DNA from: Clostridiaceae bacterium AF10-41
GTDB taxonomy: Bacteria; Bacillota; Clostridia; Clostridiales; Clostridiaceae
Length of the DNA: 8,965 nucleotides
Assembly (NCBI GenBank): GCA_027686065.1
Contig: JAQCTH010000106.1
Coordinates: forward strand, 1-8,965
Direction: 5' to 3'
Part shown: positions 1 through 6,771 of the stretch, piece after piece
Layout: each line of letters opens with the position of its first letter
Numbering within the stretch: the stretch's first letter is position 1
Notes under the pieces: model-generated
What the model was told of the DNA's origin: nothing
Database searches by the model: none
What the model saw: the letters and a program-made list of their open reading frames with translations, nothing else
Translations under genes and position numbers: made by a program

Positions 1-651
1 ATTATATGAATAAGAACTATATAAAAATTTATAATCTACAAATTTATTTTTAACTATAAATACAGCAAATAATAAAAATGATATTAATATAATTATGGAT
101 AGTTTATTGTTGAAAGTTTTTATCTTATTTAGATATTCTTCTTTAGCGTAATAACCAAGTAAAAAGAATGGTAGAAATACAATAGTTCTTGATATTGATA
201 AAACACTTCCTATACTAGGAATTAATCCAACCAAGATTCCTATAATAAAACTAACACATAAAATATATCTTATTTTAAGCAAATACTTTAAAGAAAATCT
301 CCAAAAAAATAAACTTAATAAATACCATAGTGTCCATCCTGGATATATTACAGAAAACATATTTTCCTTAGTACCTATATAAACAGCTAGGTACCAAATC
401 ATATTAAAAATTACATAAGGTATCAATAAATTTTTAATAGATTTTCTTTTCATTTTGTAAAAATTTTTTGATAGATATCCTGAAATAAATATAAAAAGCG
501 GCATATGAAAAATATATATAAAAATATATACAGCCATTAAAATATCACTATCTTTTATGTAATATTCAATTACGTGTCCAAATACTACGAAAAATATCAA
601 TATAACCTTCAAATTGTCCAACAAATAATTTCTTGTTTTAATATTTCTCAT
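1..651 (-). CDS. Acyltransferase-3 family membrane protein (O-acetyltransferase-like), 3' end missing
   Basis: Integral membrane protein that probably transfers an acyl (often acetyl) group to an extracytoplasmic sugar or polymer; the acceptor cannot be told. The 217 visible residues have no stop and continue past the left edge. Residues 12-26 read LDNLKVILIFFVVFGH, the family signature in TM1 with His26. Lys15 sits where many relatives have Arg, as I recall for the fucose 4-O-acetylase-like branch (COG3594). FHMPLFIFISGY follows at residues 48-59, then further hydrophobic helices around 76-92, 108-117, 131-145, 157-167 and 195-210. The ATG at 651 overlaps the TGA of the upstream hydrolase (ATGA), so translation is likely coupled; only a weak GAAG lies upstream. 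The two genes probably form one operon acting on the same kind of ester. The family call is confident, the substrate is not. Confidence 0.85.
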   Translation of the reverse strand, partial: MRNIKTRNYLLDNLKVILIFFVVFGHVIEYYIKDSDILMAVYIFIYIFHMPLFIFISGYLSKNFYKMKRKSIKNLLIPYVIFNMIWYLAVYIGTKENMFSVIYPGWTLWYLLSLFFWRFSLKYLLKIRYILCVSFIIGILVGLIPSIGSVLSISRTIVFLPFFLLGYYAKEEYLNKIKTFNNKLSIIILISFLLFAVFIVKNKFVDYKFLYSSYSYN

Positions 652-1472
652 ATATCTTCAATAAAATCTAAAATTATTTTAGATTCGTTTTCTCCTTTAC
701 CTATTACTAATGTTATAATATCTGAATGATATTTATCCTCTAAAATCCTTAATTTAGCATTTCCACCTAAATCCCTTATCTTATTTACAAAACTAACAGA
801 ATTCTCAATATCTATTAATGGGTCTTTTTTCCCATGCAAACATAAAACTGGTATATTAATATCATTATTTTCTAATAATTTTATAGGATTTATTTCTATT
901 AATGATAATTCCTTTCCTAAATAATTTTCTATTAACAGAACCGAGTGTTTTGACTTACATTTTTCAAAATCAAGAACTCCTGCTAATGTGATCAACCCAC
1001 AAAAAATGTTTTTCTTAATATTAAATTCTTTTTGTTTTTTCAAATTAAATACTAGATTAGTTGCAAGTTCTCCCCCTGCTGAAAATCCCATAACTATGAT
1101 TTTCTTATTTCCTATTTTACATTGATTAGATAAATAATGACTTATTGCTGTAAATACATCATTTATCTGCTCTGGATATTTATATAAAGGTGCAAGTCTA
1201 TAAGCTGGAAGTACAACAGTATACCCTTTATCGCAGAAAAACTTTCCTATATAACTTGAGGTTTTGGGGCTTCCGTGCCACCATCCTCCTCCATGAATAA
1301 AGAATATTATAGGTTTATTTATATCTCCATTATAAACTCTATAATATTGTTTTATATTTTCTCCATATTTATAAGTTTTAAAATCAACTTTTTTACTTTG
1401 TATATTTTCATTTAAAATTTTGTATGTTATTGGTAGCATCTTAAACTTTTCTTTTATTCTGTTACTTATCAT
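648..1472 (-). CDS. Alpha/beta hydrolase, HSL/esterase type
   Basis: Predicted cytoplasmic carboxylesterase of 274 residues with no signal peptide. It shows the hormone-sensitive-lipase family order: oxyanion motif HGGGW at 60-64, YRLAP at 91-95, the nucleophile elbow GFSAGG at 129-134 (Ser131), the acid in GKKDPLID (Asp217) and the catalytic His in KYHSD (His249). The complete triad argues for an active enzyme, probably on short acyl esters such as acetyl groups. The ATG at 1472 is preceded by AGGAGA at 1479-1484 with ideal spacing. Its last codon overlaps the start of the acyltransferase gene, which makes a pair of opposite activities (adding and removing an acyl group) plausible. The BD-FAE subgroup is an alternative within the same fold. 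The substrate is unknown. Confidence 0.88.
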   Translation of the reverse strand: MISNRIKEKFKMLPITYKILNENIQSKKVDFKTYKYGENIKQYYRVYNGDINKPIIFFIHGGGWWHGSPKTSSYIGKFFCDKGYTVVLPAYRLAPLYKYPEQINDVFTAISHYLSNQCKIGNKKIIVMGFSAGGELATNLVFNLKKQKEFNIKKNIFCGLITLAGVLDFEKCKSKHSVLLIENYLGKELSLIEINPIKLLENNDINIPVLCLHGKKDPLIDIENSVSFVNKIRDLGGNAKLRILEDKYHSDIITLVIGKGENESKIILDFIEDI

Positions 1473-1478
1473 ATTTTT

Positions 1479-1592
1479 TCTCCTGGAAATTTTATATAAC
1501 TTGCATAGGATCCATTAATATCTAATATATTTATTAATATATCTGCTTAGATTAATACTCTACATTATAAATTACTTAAATACTAATTTTAA
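1479..1592 (-). promoter_or_regulatory. Candidate promoter and leader of the hydrolase/acyltransferase operon
   Basis: On the minus strand a perfect TATAAT lies at 1569-1564, with TTAAAA 17 bases upstream (1592-1587) as a 4/6 match to the -35 box. The hydrolase ribosome binding site is at 1484-1479. In sequence this AT-rich, -10 boxes also arise by chance, so the call is tentative. No operator is evident. Confidence 0.3.
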
Positions 1593-1649
1593 TTAAGTTT
1601 AGGGTATTTATTGCAGCTTATATACTAATTTACTATACGAGGTAATTCT

Positions 1650-2420
1650 ATGTTAGACAATAATTCTTTTATTCCTCTATTATTATCTTTAATAGCTGGG
1701 ATGTCCACAATAATTGGAGCCTTTATTGTATTTTTTTCTAAAGCTCAAAATGATAAACTTATAACTTTCGCCTTAGGATTTTCTGCTGGGGTAATGATTA
1801 CTGTTTCCTTCACAGACTTATTTATTTCTGCTGAAGATACTTTAATGAAAGTCAATGGTAAATTTAATGGAGTTATATTATCAATATTCTTTTTATTAAT
1901 TGGAGCATTTATGGCTCTATTGATAGATCAGCTAATTCCTGATAAGCCTAATATTGTTCATTCATCTGGAAAATTATATAGGGTTGGATTTGTATCAATG
2001 ATTGCCCTACTGATACATAACTTTCCTGAAGGTATCGCTACATTCGTATCAGGCTATGAGAATACTACTTTAGGTATATCAATAGCTTTAGCAATAGCAC
2101 TTCATAATATTCCTGAAGGTATATCAATAGCTATGCCTATATATTACTCTACTAAAAGTAGATATAAGGCCTTTAAATATACTTTCTTTTCTGGTCTTGC
2201 CGAACCAATAGGTGCTTTACTAGCATTTCTGTTTTTAAGACCATATATAAATGAATTAATCTTATCAGTAATTTTCGCAGTAGTGTCAGGTATAATGCTT
2301 TATATTTCATTTGCTGATCTTATACCTGCTTCTAGACAATATGGGTATAATAAAATTCATTTATTTTCAATTTTTTTAGGAATATGTATAATTCCATTAA
2401 GCCACATTTACGTGCATTAA
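1650..2420 (+). CDS. zupT: ZIP-family divalent metal transporter (ZupT)
   Basis: Inner-membrane importer of zinc and, in characterised ZupT proteins, other divalent metals such as Fe, Mn and Co. At 256 residues it matches the usual ZupT length. About eight hydrophobic segments are visible (roughly 7-29, 37-58, 74-95, 112-134, 142-164, 176-196, 203-223, 235-254). The metal-site motifs are intact: HNFPEG at 123-128 in TM4, HNIPEG at 152-157 in TM5, and GLAEP at 182-186 giving the extra Glu185 typical of the ZupT branch. The cytosolic loop between TM3 and TM4 is short, with one His. The ATG at 1650 is preceded by GAGGT (1639-1643). TATACT at 1621-1626 is a possible -10 box, but the -35 is weak and I see no Zur- or Fur-like operator. 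It stands alone, divergent from the hydrolase operon. Confidence 0.93.
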   Translation: MLDNNSFIPLLLSLIAGMSTIIGAFIVFFSKAQNDKLITFALGFSAGVMITVSFTDLFISAEDTLMKVNGKFNGVILSIFFLLIGAFMALLIDQLIPDKPNIVHSSGKLYRVGFVSMIALLIHNFPEGIATFVSGYENTTLGISIALAIALHNIPEGISIAMPIYYSTKSRYKAFKYTFFSGLAEPIGALLAFLFLRPYINELILSVIFAVVSGIMLYISFADLIPASRQYGYNKIHLFSIFLGICIIPLSHIYVH

Positions 2421-2459
2421 AGGTACTGTCAACCAATGAAAATTTAATTATCAACTCTT

Positions 2460-2488
2460 AAATGGGCTGTCTATGCGACAGCCCATTT
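2460..2488. terminator. Bidirectional hairpin terminator between zupT and the DUF4397 gene
   Basis: A perfect 12-bp stem (2460-2471 with 2477-2488) closes a five-base loop, TATGC. The stem has a GC-rich core (GGGCTGTC) and AAA/TTT ends, so each strand ends in a short U run. It sits 40 bases after the zupT stop and directly beside the stop of the convergent DUF4397 gene, so it can serve both. Confidence 0.8.
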
Positions 2489-2490
2489 AT

Positions 2491-3105
2491 CTATCTTCCA
2501 TCTTCAACCATAAGATATCCCATATTAGGCTCCTTGTTTACTAAACCTATAATATATATGGTATAAAATTTTCCATTTCTAAGAGTTTTTTGACTTATAT
2601 ATCTTGACAACCCTATTATGGTTGAAAAGCTAAATTTAAAATCATATATTGCTGGTGATAATGGATAATATCCTGTTGTTTCTAAATACTCTACATTTCC
2701 GAAAAGTATCGTATTATTTGGCAATGATAATGTTAATAAAGGTGCATTAGGTGATAAATGTATAAATCTTAAAAAACAACTTGTTAATTCCCCCTCAACA
2801 CTTGCATCATTTAATACAAATATATCAATATTATTATTTAAAGATACAATACTAATGGTGCTTGTAGTATTAGGTAAAATTTCTATAGTTTTACTAAACA
2901 AAGGTCTAGCATAAGTCCCTGCAGAATATATTTGAACTTCATAACTATCTGATGATATATTTTCATAGCAGGTTATATCTGAAAATGCTAAATTTTCTCC
3001 CATTAGATTTCCTGTTAAATAAATATCTACAGCTTGTTCTGATGGTATAGCATGTAAAATTCTTATTTTACTTTGTAAGTTTGGTAAATTTTGACTAAAT
3101 AACAA
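2491..3105 (-). CDS. DUF4397-domain protein, two tandem units
   Basis: Protein of unknown function, 204 residues, with two DUF4397-like beta-sandwich units. The first spans about 13-64 (KIRILHAIPSEQAVDIYL, later YEVQIYSAGT) and the second about 111-159 (FLRFIHLSPNAPLLTLSL, later IYDFKFS). The [RF]-hxHxxP-x-AxxxxL signature marks each unit. Many DUF4397 proteins are secreted, but this one has no signal peptide, no membrane segment and no sorting signal. The start is a TTG at 3105, supported by GAGGTG (3113-3118) seven bases upstream and by the lack of a nearby ATG. That binding site overlaps the stop of the Asn-rich gene (11 bases between the genes), so the two are very likely co-transcribed and coupled. 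A spore-coat or cell-surface role is inference from the context only. Confidence 0.8.
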   Translation of the reverse strand: MLFSQNLPNLQSKIRILHAIPSEQAVDIYLTGNLMGENLAFSDITCYENISSDSYEVQIYSAGTYARPLFSKTIEILPNTTSTISIVSLNNNIDIFVLNDASVEGELTSCFLRFIHLSPNAPLLTLSLPNNTILFGNVEYLETTGYYPLSPAIYDFKFSFSTIIGLSRYISQKTLRNGKFYTIYIIGLVNKEPNMGYLMVEDGR

Positions 3106-3112
3106 ATCTATT

Positions 3113-3118
3113 CACCTC
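3113..3118 (-). promoter_or_regulatory. Ribosome binding site fixing the TTG start of the DUF4397 gene
   Basis: GAGGTG on the minus strand lies seven bases before the TTG at 3105-3103 and runs into the TGA stop (3119-3117) of the preceding gene. Reinitiation by the same ribosome is therefore likely. Confidence 0.7.
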
Positions 3119-4556
3119 ACTCTTTATTAGAAAACTTTAAAGTTAAGCTAATTATTTTCCTTACAATTAAAGAAGCCATAGGATAAGGAATTTTATATAT
3201 TTTTAATGTAGACATTATAGAACCATAATCTTCCTCTATCTTTTTGAAAATATTATCTATATCGCTATTATTAGATTCTCTATAAATACTTTCATAATCA
3301 TTTCCTAAGTCTAAGTCTCTTAAAATTTTCATATGAGGAGGTTCGAAGCTATATTTATCGCTATTTATTGATTCATTTATTTTTTCATAATCTCTTATAT
3401 AATCATCTATATTTTTATTAATATTATAATTTATATCCATAGGATCTAATTTAAAATTATTTTGGAATCCACTATTCATATTCGCTGAATTTGGCACTTC
3501 ATAAGTTGGTGGCTTGTTAGTAGGATTCAAATTTGTATTATTAGTCATTCCAGATGTAGGTCCCATATTAGTAAAATTCATATTTGTATTATTAGTCATT
3601 CCAAATGTAGGCATTCCAAATGCTCCCTCCATAGTCATAGGAGCCATACTAGTAGGGTTTGGAAATCCATAAGTTGGTACCATATTTGTAAAATTCATAT
3701 TTGTATTATTAGTCATTCCATTAGTCATACCTATATTTGTAGAATTCATATTTGCATTAGGAGAATTCATATACATAGGAATAAAGTTGTCATTATTTAA
3801 ATACTCAGCATCTATATAAGAAAAATCAGTAGTATTTATATTATCATTAGTATTATTTAGCTCCTGGTTTGTTATTCCGAACATTTCATCGTTCATATTT
3901 CCATTTATTTTTCCAAATATTTCATTTTCCATACTATTATTTTCCAATGCATTATCAATACTATTAATATTACCTGTATTATAAAGTGAATTTAAATTCA
4001 TATTATCTCCTATATTGTTTAAATTATTATTTGAACATTTATCCTCTTTATTATATGAATATAATTCTTCTGAAATAGTTTCTGATGGATACTCCAACTC
4101 AAAATTCTGATTTCCATTGTTATTATAGTTATTATTATTATTATTTAAATTATTTAAATTATTTTGATTATTCTCTATTCCATATTCGCTATTATTCATG
4201 CCATTATTAGATAAAATACTATTAGATATATATCCACTACCATTAGCTGAGCCTTGATTATACCCATTAGTAATTGCATTATTAGTATCATAAGTATTAA
4301 GTCCATTTTCACCTGTATAACTAATGCTTGGTATATAATCTATTGATTCTAGAAAACTTCCATCTAGTTTTTTACCATTAGAAGGTGGAGAAAATCCTAA
4401 TATAAAATTATTGGTCATACTACTTATATTAGGAGAGTTCATATTCACGATTGGAAACCAACTAGAATCTTTTTGTGCAAATGGCTCTTTTATATTTAGA
4501 GGTATAAACTTTAAATCTTCTTCCTCTTCTTTTCTATTTGAATTATTATAATACAT
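3117..4556 (-). CDS. Asparagine-rich low-complexity repeat protein, function unknown
   Basis: I do not recognise a family. The 479 residues contain about 105 Asn (22 %, counted by hand), with Met, Thr, Ser and Gly also frequent and one Cys (174). The N-terminal part (1-75) is mixed, with an acidic EEEED run at 10-14 and FIPLNIKEPFA. Residues 75-260 are Asn-rich, including a near-homopolymer stretch at 129-149. Residues 263-355 carry imperfect repeats of the type GMTNNTNMNFTNM-PT with Pro spacers. The last part, about 375-479, is less biased and probably folded, with charged helices and a hydrophobic tail (IYKIPYPMASLIVRKIIS). There is no signal peptide, membrane anchor or LPXTG motif. The ATG at 4556 follows a strong GGAGGA (4562-4567). 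The protein looks like a surface-layer, coat or matrix component, and the adjoining DUF4397 gene and upstream promoter fit a spore-coat role. This is inference. Confidence 0.8.
   Translation of the reverse strand: MYYNNSNRKEEEEDLKFIPLNIKEPFAQKDSSWFPIVNMNSPNISSMTNNFILGFSPPSNGKKLDGSFLESIDYIPSISYTGENGLNTYDTNNAITNGYNQGSANGSGYISNSILSNNGMNNSEYGIENNQNNLNNLNNNNNNYNNNGNQNFELEYPSETISEELYSYNKEDKCSNNNLNNIGDNMNLNSLYNTGNINSIDNALENNSMENEIFGKINGNMNDEMFGITNQELNNTNDNINTTDFSYIDAEYLNNDNFIPMYMNSPNANMNSTNIGMTNGMTNNTNMNFTNMVPTYGFPNPTSMAPMTMEGAFGMPTFGMTNNTNMNFTNMGPTSGMTNNTNLNPTNKPPTYEVPNSANMNSGFQNNFKLDPMDINYNINKNIDDYIRDYEKINESINSDKYSFEPPHMKILRDLDLGNDYESIYRESNNSDIDNIFKKIEEDYGSIMSTLKIYKIPYPMASLIVRKIISLTLKFSNKE
3526..3770 (-). 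repeat. Imperfect in-frame direct repeats inside the Asn-rich gene
   Basis: A 33-base block at 3571-3603 is repeated exactly at 3688-3720, a spacing of 117 bases or 39 codons. The similarity extends leftward to about 45 bases (3559-3603 and 3676-3720) with two mismatches. A third, shorter copy ends at 3552, 51 bases (17 codons) from the first, and a diverged copy lies near 3738-3770. All spacings seen are multiples of three, so the units encode repeats of GMTNNTNMNFTNM type and copy-number change would keep the frame. Confidence 0.8.
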
Positions 4557-4585
4557 ATATTTCCTCCAAAAAATCTTTCATTATA

Positions 4586-4612
4586 AGTATATGTCTTATA
4601 TTTATATATGTT
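4586..4612 (-). promoter_or_regulatory. Candidate sporulation (sigma-E/K-like) promoter of the Asn-rich/DUF4397 unit
   Basis: On the minus strand CATATACT (4593-4586) is a 7/8 match to the sigma-E -10 consensus CATACANT and also starts with the CATA of sigma-K. AACA (4612-4609) lies 15 bases upstream, which fits the sigma-K -35 element mACm at its usual spacing. A TATAAT directly downstream (4585-4580) has no convincing -35 at 17 bases, so a vegetative promoter is possible but less well formed. The predicted leader is only about 20 bases. These consensus motifs are known from Bacillus; their use here is inference. Confidence 0.35.
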
Positions 4613-4641
4613 TCCTAATATTACATTAGAACCTACTACTT

Positions 4642-4670
4642 TTTACTTTAATAATCACCATCAATATATT
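4642..4670 (+). promoter_or_regulatory. Candidate vegetative promoter of the class V PLP enzyme
   Basis: TTTACT (4642-4647) and TATATT (4665-4670) are separated by 17 bases and match the sigma-A boxes 4/6 and 5/6. The start of transcription would fall near 4677, leaving a leader of about 24 bases with the binding site GGGAGG. The promoter faces away from the Asn-rich unit. Confidence 0.45.
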
Positions 4671-4687
4671 AACTGAATAAGATATAT

Positions 4688-4693
4688 GGGAGG
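4688..4693 (+). promoter_or_regulatory. Ribosome binding site deciding the start of the PLP enzyme
   Basis: GGGAGG lies seven bases before the ATG at 4701. The upstream in-frame ATG at 4686 overlaps this site and has no binding site of its own, so 4701 is chosen. Confidence 0.85.
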
Positions 4694-4700
4694 TAGTGCT

Positions 4701-5999
4701 ATGTTTAATTTAATGGATAATTCTTTACGAAATCTATTTATAGGACTTGATAAGGAAGTTCCTATATTAAATAAAAATTATATAATACCAATTAATTTTG
4801 ATAATGCTGCTACAACGCCCGTATTTAAAAGTGTTGTAGATAAAATTACTGAGGCATGTGAGTTTTATGGTTCTATAGGTCGAGGTCTTGGCCAAAAATC
4901 AGAGTATTCTACAAAAAAATATTTAGAATGTAGGAATTATATACTTGATTTTTTTAATGCTCCAAAAGATAAATACACTGTTATATTTGTAAATAATACT
5001 ACTGAGGGAATTAATAGGTTATCAAATATATTGATAGAAAATGATAATGATATAATTATAACTACAAGAATGGAACATCATTCCAATGACCTCCCTTGGA
5101 GAGGAAAATGTAATTTAAAATATATAGAAGTAGATAATAATGGTAGATTAAATCTAGATGAGTTACAATCCTTACTAGAACAATATAACGGATTAGTAAA
5201 ATATGTTACAATTACTGCTGCTTCAAATGTAACAGGATATATAAATGATTTATCCTATATATCAAAACTTGTTCATAGTTATAATGCTAAGTTAATAGTA
5301 GATGGTGCTCAAATAGTAGCTCATAAGAAAATCAATATAAATGGTGTCTCTACTGATGACTCTATAGATTTTTTAGTATTTTCCGCTCATAAAATGTATG
5401 CTCCATTTGGAAGCGGTGCAATAGTTGGTTTAACAGAAACCTTTGAAAGGTTAAATACTGATTTTAAGGGTGGAGGAACTGTAGAAACTGTTCTAGATGA
5501 TTCAGAAATATTATTACCACCTCCAGAAAAAAATGAGGCAGGTAGTCCTAATTTTTTTGGAGCAATTGCATTAGTTGAAGCAATGAAAGAAATTGATAGA
5601 ATTGGTTTTGATACTATTGAAAAAAATGAAAGGTTATTATTAGAAAGAACCTTAAAAGGCTTAAGTTCTATCCAAGGTGTTATAAATTATGCTGATATTG
5701 AAAATATAGATGATAGACTAGGAATAGTAGTATTTAACATTGAAGGAATGTATAATGCTGAAGTAGCTAAACTTTTAGCTACTCTTAGAGCAATAGCTGT
5801 AAGGCAGGGAGCTTTTTGTGCTCATCCTTATGTAAAAAGATTGCTTAATTTAAGTAATTCAGAAGCTGTTAGGCATTTAGTTGATCCAACATGCAAAATG
5901 CCAGGAATGGTTAGAGCAAGTTTTGGATTATATAATTCTCTTAGAGAAGTGGATTTTTTCTTAAATACTGTGGATTTAATATGTAAATTGAGATTTTAA
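4701..5999 (+). CDS. Class V aminotransferase-fold PLP enzyme, SufS/CsdA-type cysteine desulfurase-like
   Basis: Fold-type I PLP enzyme of 432 residues in the cysteine desulfurase/selenocysteine lyase group (COG0520), which takes sulfur from cysteine as an enzyme persulfide. Visible signatures, numbered from the 4701 start, are FDNAATTP near 33-40, NNTTEGIN for the cofactor phosphate near 98-105, EHHSNDLPW at 125-133, VDGAQ with the pyridine-binding Asp201, and SAHKMYAPFGSGA with the Schiff-base Lys231. The C-terminal VRQGAFCAHP holds Cys373 where the persulfide Cys is expected, arguing for a desulfurase rather than an ordinary aminotransferase. A segment after it (about 376-403) seems longer than in typical SufS. 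No SufU, IscU, SufBCD or tRNA-thiolation gene lies beside it, so the sulfur acceptor is unknown; it may be a stand-alone paralogue of the housekeeping enzyme. Epimerase- or lyase-type relatives in the same fold are alternatives. Confidence 0.85.
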   Translation: MFNLMDNSLRNLFIGLDKEVPILNKNYIIPINFDNAATTPVFKSVVDKITEACEFYGSIGRGLGQKSEYSTKKYLECRNYILDFFNAPKDKYTVIFVNNTTEGINRLSNILIENDNDIIITTRMEHHSNDLPWRGKCNLKYIEVDNNGRLNLDELQSLLEQYNGLVKYVTITAASNVTGYINDLSYISKLVHSYNAKLIVDGAQIVAHKKININGVSTDDSIDFLVFSAHKMYAPFGSGAIVGLTETFERLNTDFKGGGTVETVLDDSEILLPPPEKNEAGSPNFFGAIALVEAMKEIDRIGFDTIEKNERLLLERTLKGLSSIQGVINYADIENIDDRLGIVVFNIEGMYNAEVAKLLATLRAIAVRQGAFCAHPYVKRLLNLSNSEAVRHLVDPTCKMPGMVRASFGLYNSLREVDFFLNTVDLICKLRF

Positions 6000-6015
6000 A
6001 ATTTATCTTATATTT

Positions 6016-6091
6016 AAGAGTTAAGCTAAAATAGAATATCTTAATAATCTAAATCACAAAGTCTCAATTGAGACTTTTTTGCTTAACTCTT
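6016..6091. repeat. Outer 11-bp inverted repeat enclosing the terminator
   Basis: AAGAGTTAAGC at 6016-6026 is the exact reverse complement of GCTTAACTCTT at 6081-6091. The arms flank the inner terminator hairpin, giving a nested stem structure between the convergent PLP enzyme and trmB genes. In the trmB transcript the complete outer hairpin could form, because both arms and the inner hairpin would be transcribed after its stop. Confidence 0.6.
6058..6080 (+). terminator. Rho-independent terminator after the PLP enzyme gene
   Basis: A perfect 20-base palindrome (6058-6077, half-site AAAGTCTCAA) forms a stem with an AATT loop and is followed directly by a six-base T run (6075-6080). On the opposite strand only a three-base T run follows, so it is mainly a plus-strand terminator, though it may also stop trmB transcripts. 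Confidence 0.8.
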
Positions 6092-6102
6092 TATTACTTA
6101 AT

Positions 6103-6759
6103 TTACTTTCTTTTTGCTATTAAAAATTTTATTTTTATTCCTTGTTCACTAAACATATTTTCATGTTCTGTTCTAACATTTCCTTCAAAATCACTATTAT
6201 GTAAATCATATGTAATATATTCAATATCAAAGTTTGTTTCTTTAAAGTACTCTAATGATTCTTCAAATAATTCATCATCATCTGTTTTAAAATATATTGT
6301 CCCATTTTCTGATAAAAATTTCTTATAATTTTCTAACTGTTTAGTATAGGTAAGCCTTCTTTTTTTATGTCTTTCTTTTGGCCACGGATTACAAAAATTT
6401 ATGTATATTCTTTCTATAATATCTTCTTCACTAAATACATCGTTAATTAAAGCTATTTCTTGCGCCATTAGCTTTAAATTATCTACGTTTGTATATTTAT
6501 CATTATATGCCTTTTCTATATTTCTTTTAGCTAGTACTAATACCTCATCTTTAATATCAATGGCTATATAATTTATATCCTTATTTTCTGATCCATGAAC
6601 AGCTATAAAAGTTCCTTTGCCACATCCAAGTTCCAAATATATAGGATTATCATTATTGAAGGACTTTCTCCAATTCCCTTTATTATTACTTGGATTTGTT
6701 ATAAAAAAATTGCAATCTTCTAATTCAGGCCTAGCCCATGGCTTTTTTCTTAATCTCAT
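6103..6759 (-). CDS. trmB: tRNA (guanine-N7)-methyltransferase
   Basis: S-adenosylmethionine-dependent enzyme that forms m7G at position 46 of the tRNA variable loop. It has 218 residues from the chosen start, a normal bacterial length. It begins [14 protein letters not shown], as is typical of Firmicute TrmB, then shows the SAM-binding YLELGCGKG (41-49), the acidic AIDIKDE (66-72), the family hallmark [16 protein letters not shown] (122-137) and KTDDDELFE (158-166). Many bacterial TrmB proteins have SDPWPK where this one has CNPWPK; as I recall, the CN form is usual in clostridia and is not damage. A GTG nine bases further upstream (6768) overlaps the binding site and is rejected as the start. 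The gene is monocistronic, convergent with the PLP enzyme gene. No good promoter stands out upstream. Confidence 0.95.
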   Translation of the reverse strand: MRLRKKPWARPELEDCNFFITNPSNNKGNWRKSFNNDNPIYLELGCGKGTFIAVHGSENKDINYIAIDIKDEVLVLAKRNIEKAYNDKYTNVDNLKLMAQEIALINDVFSEEDIIERIYINFCNPWPKERHKKRRLTYTKQLENYKKFLSENGTIYFKTDDDELFEESLEYFKETNFDIEYITYDLHNSDFEGNVRTEHENMFSEQGIKIKFLIAKRK

Positions 6760-6765
6760 TTTATT

Positions 6766-6771
6766 CACTCC
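6766..6771 (-). promoter_or_regulatory. Ribosome binding site deciding the trmB start
   Basis: GGAGTG on the minus strand is spaced correctly for the ATG at 6759. The GTG at 6768 lies inside this site. The resulting N-terminus (MRLRKKPWA) agrees with Bacillus TrmB. Confidence 0.8.

Noticed and set aside
1514..1538. AT-only inverted repeat ATTAATA...TATTAAT between the hydrolase and zupT
   Set aside because: Short and made only of A and T; such symmetry is expected by chance here, and it does not match a Zur, Fur or PerR box.
3526..3770. Regularly spaced repeats considered as a CRISPR array
   Set aside because: The repeats are imperfect, spacing is uneven, and they lie in frame inside an intact coding sequence.
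4686..4700. Five extra N-terminal codons of the PLP enzyme (ATG at 4686)
   Set aside because: These codons contain the GGGAGG binding site that serves the ATG at 4701.
6068..6328. Plus-strand open frame of 86 codons across the terminator
   Set aside because: It starts inside the terminator palindrome and mirrors the well-supported trmB gene.
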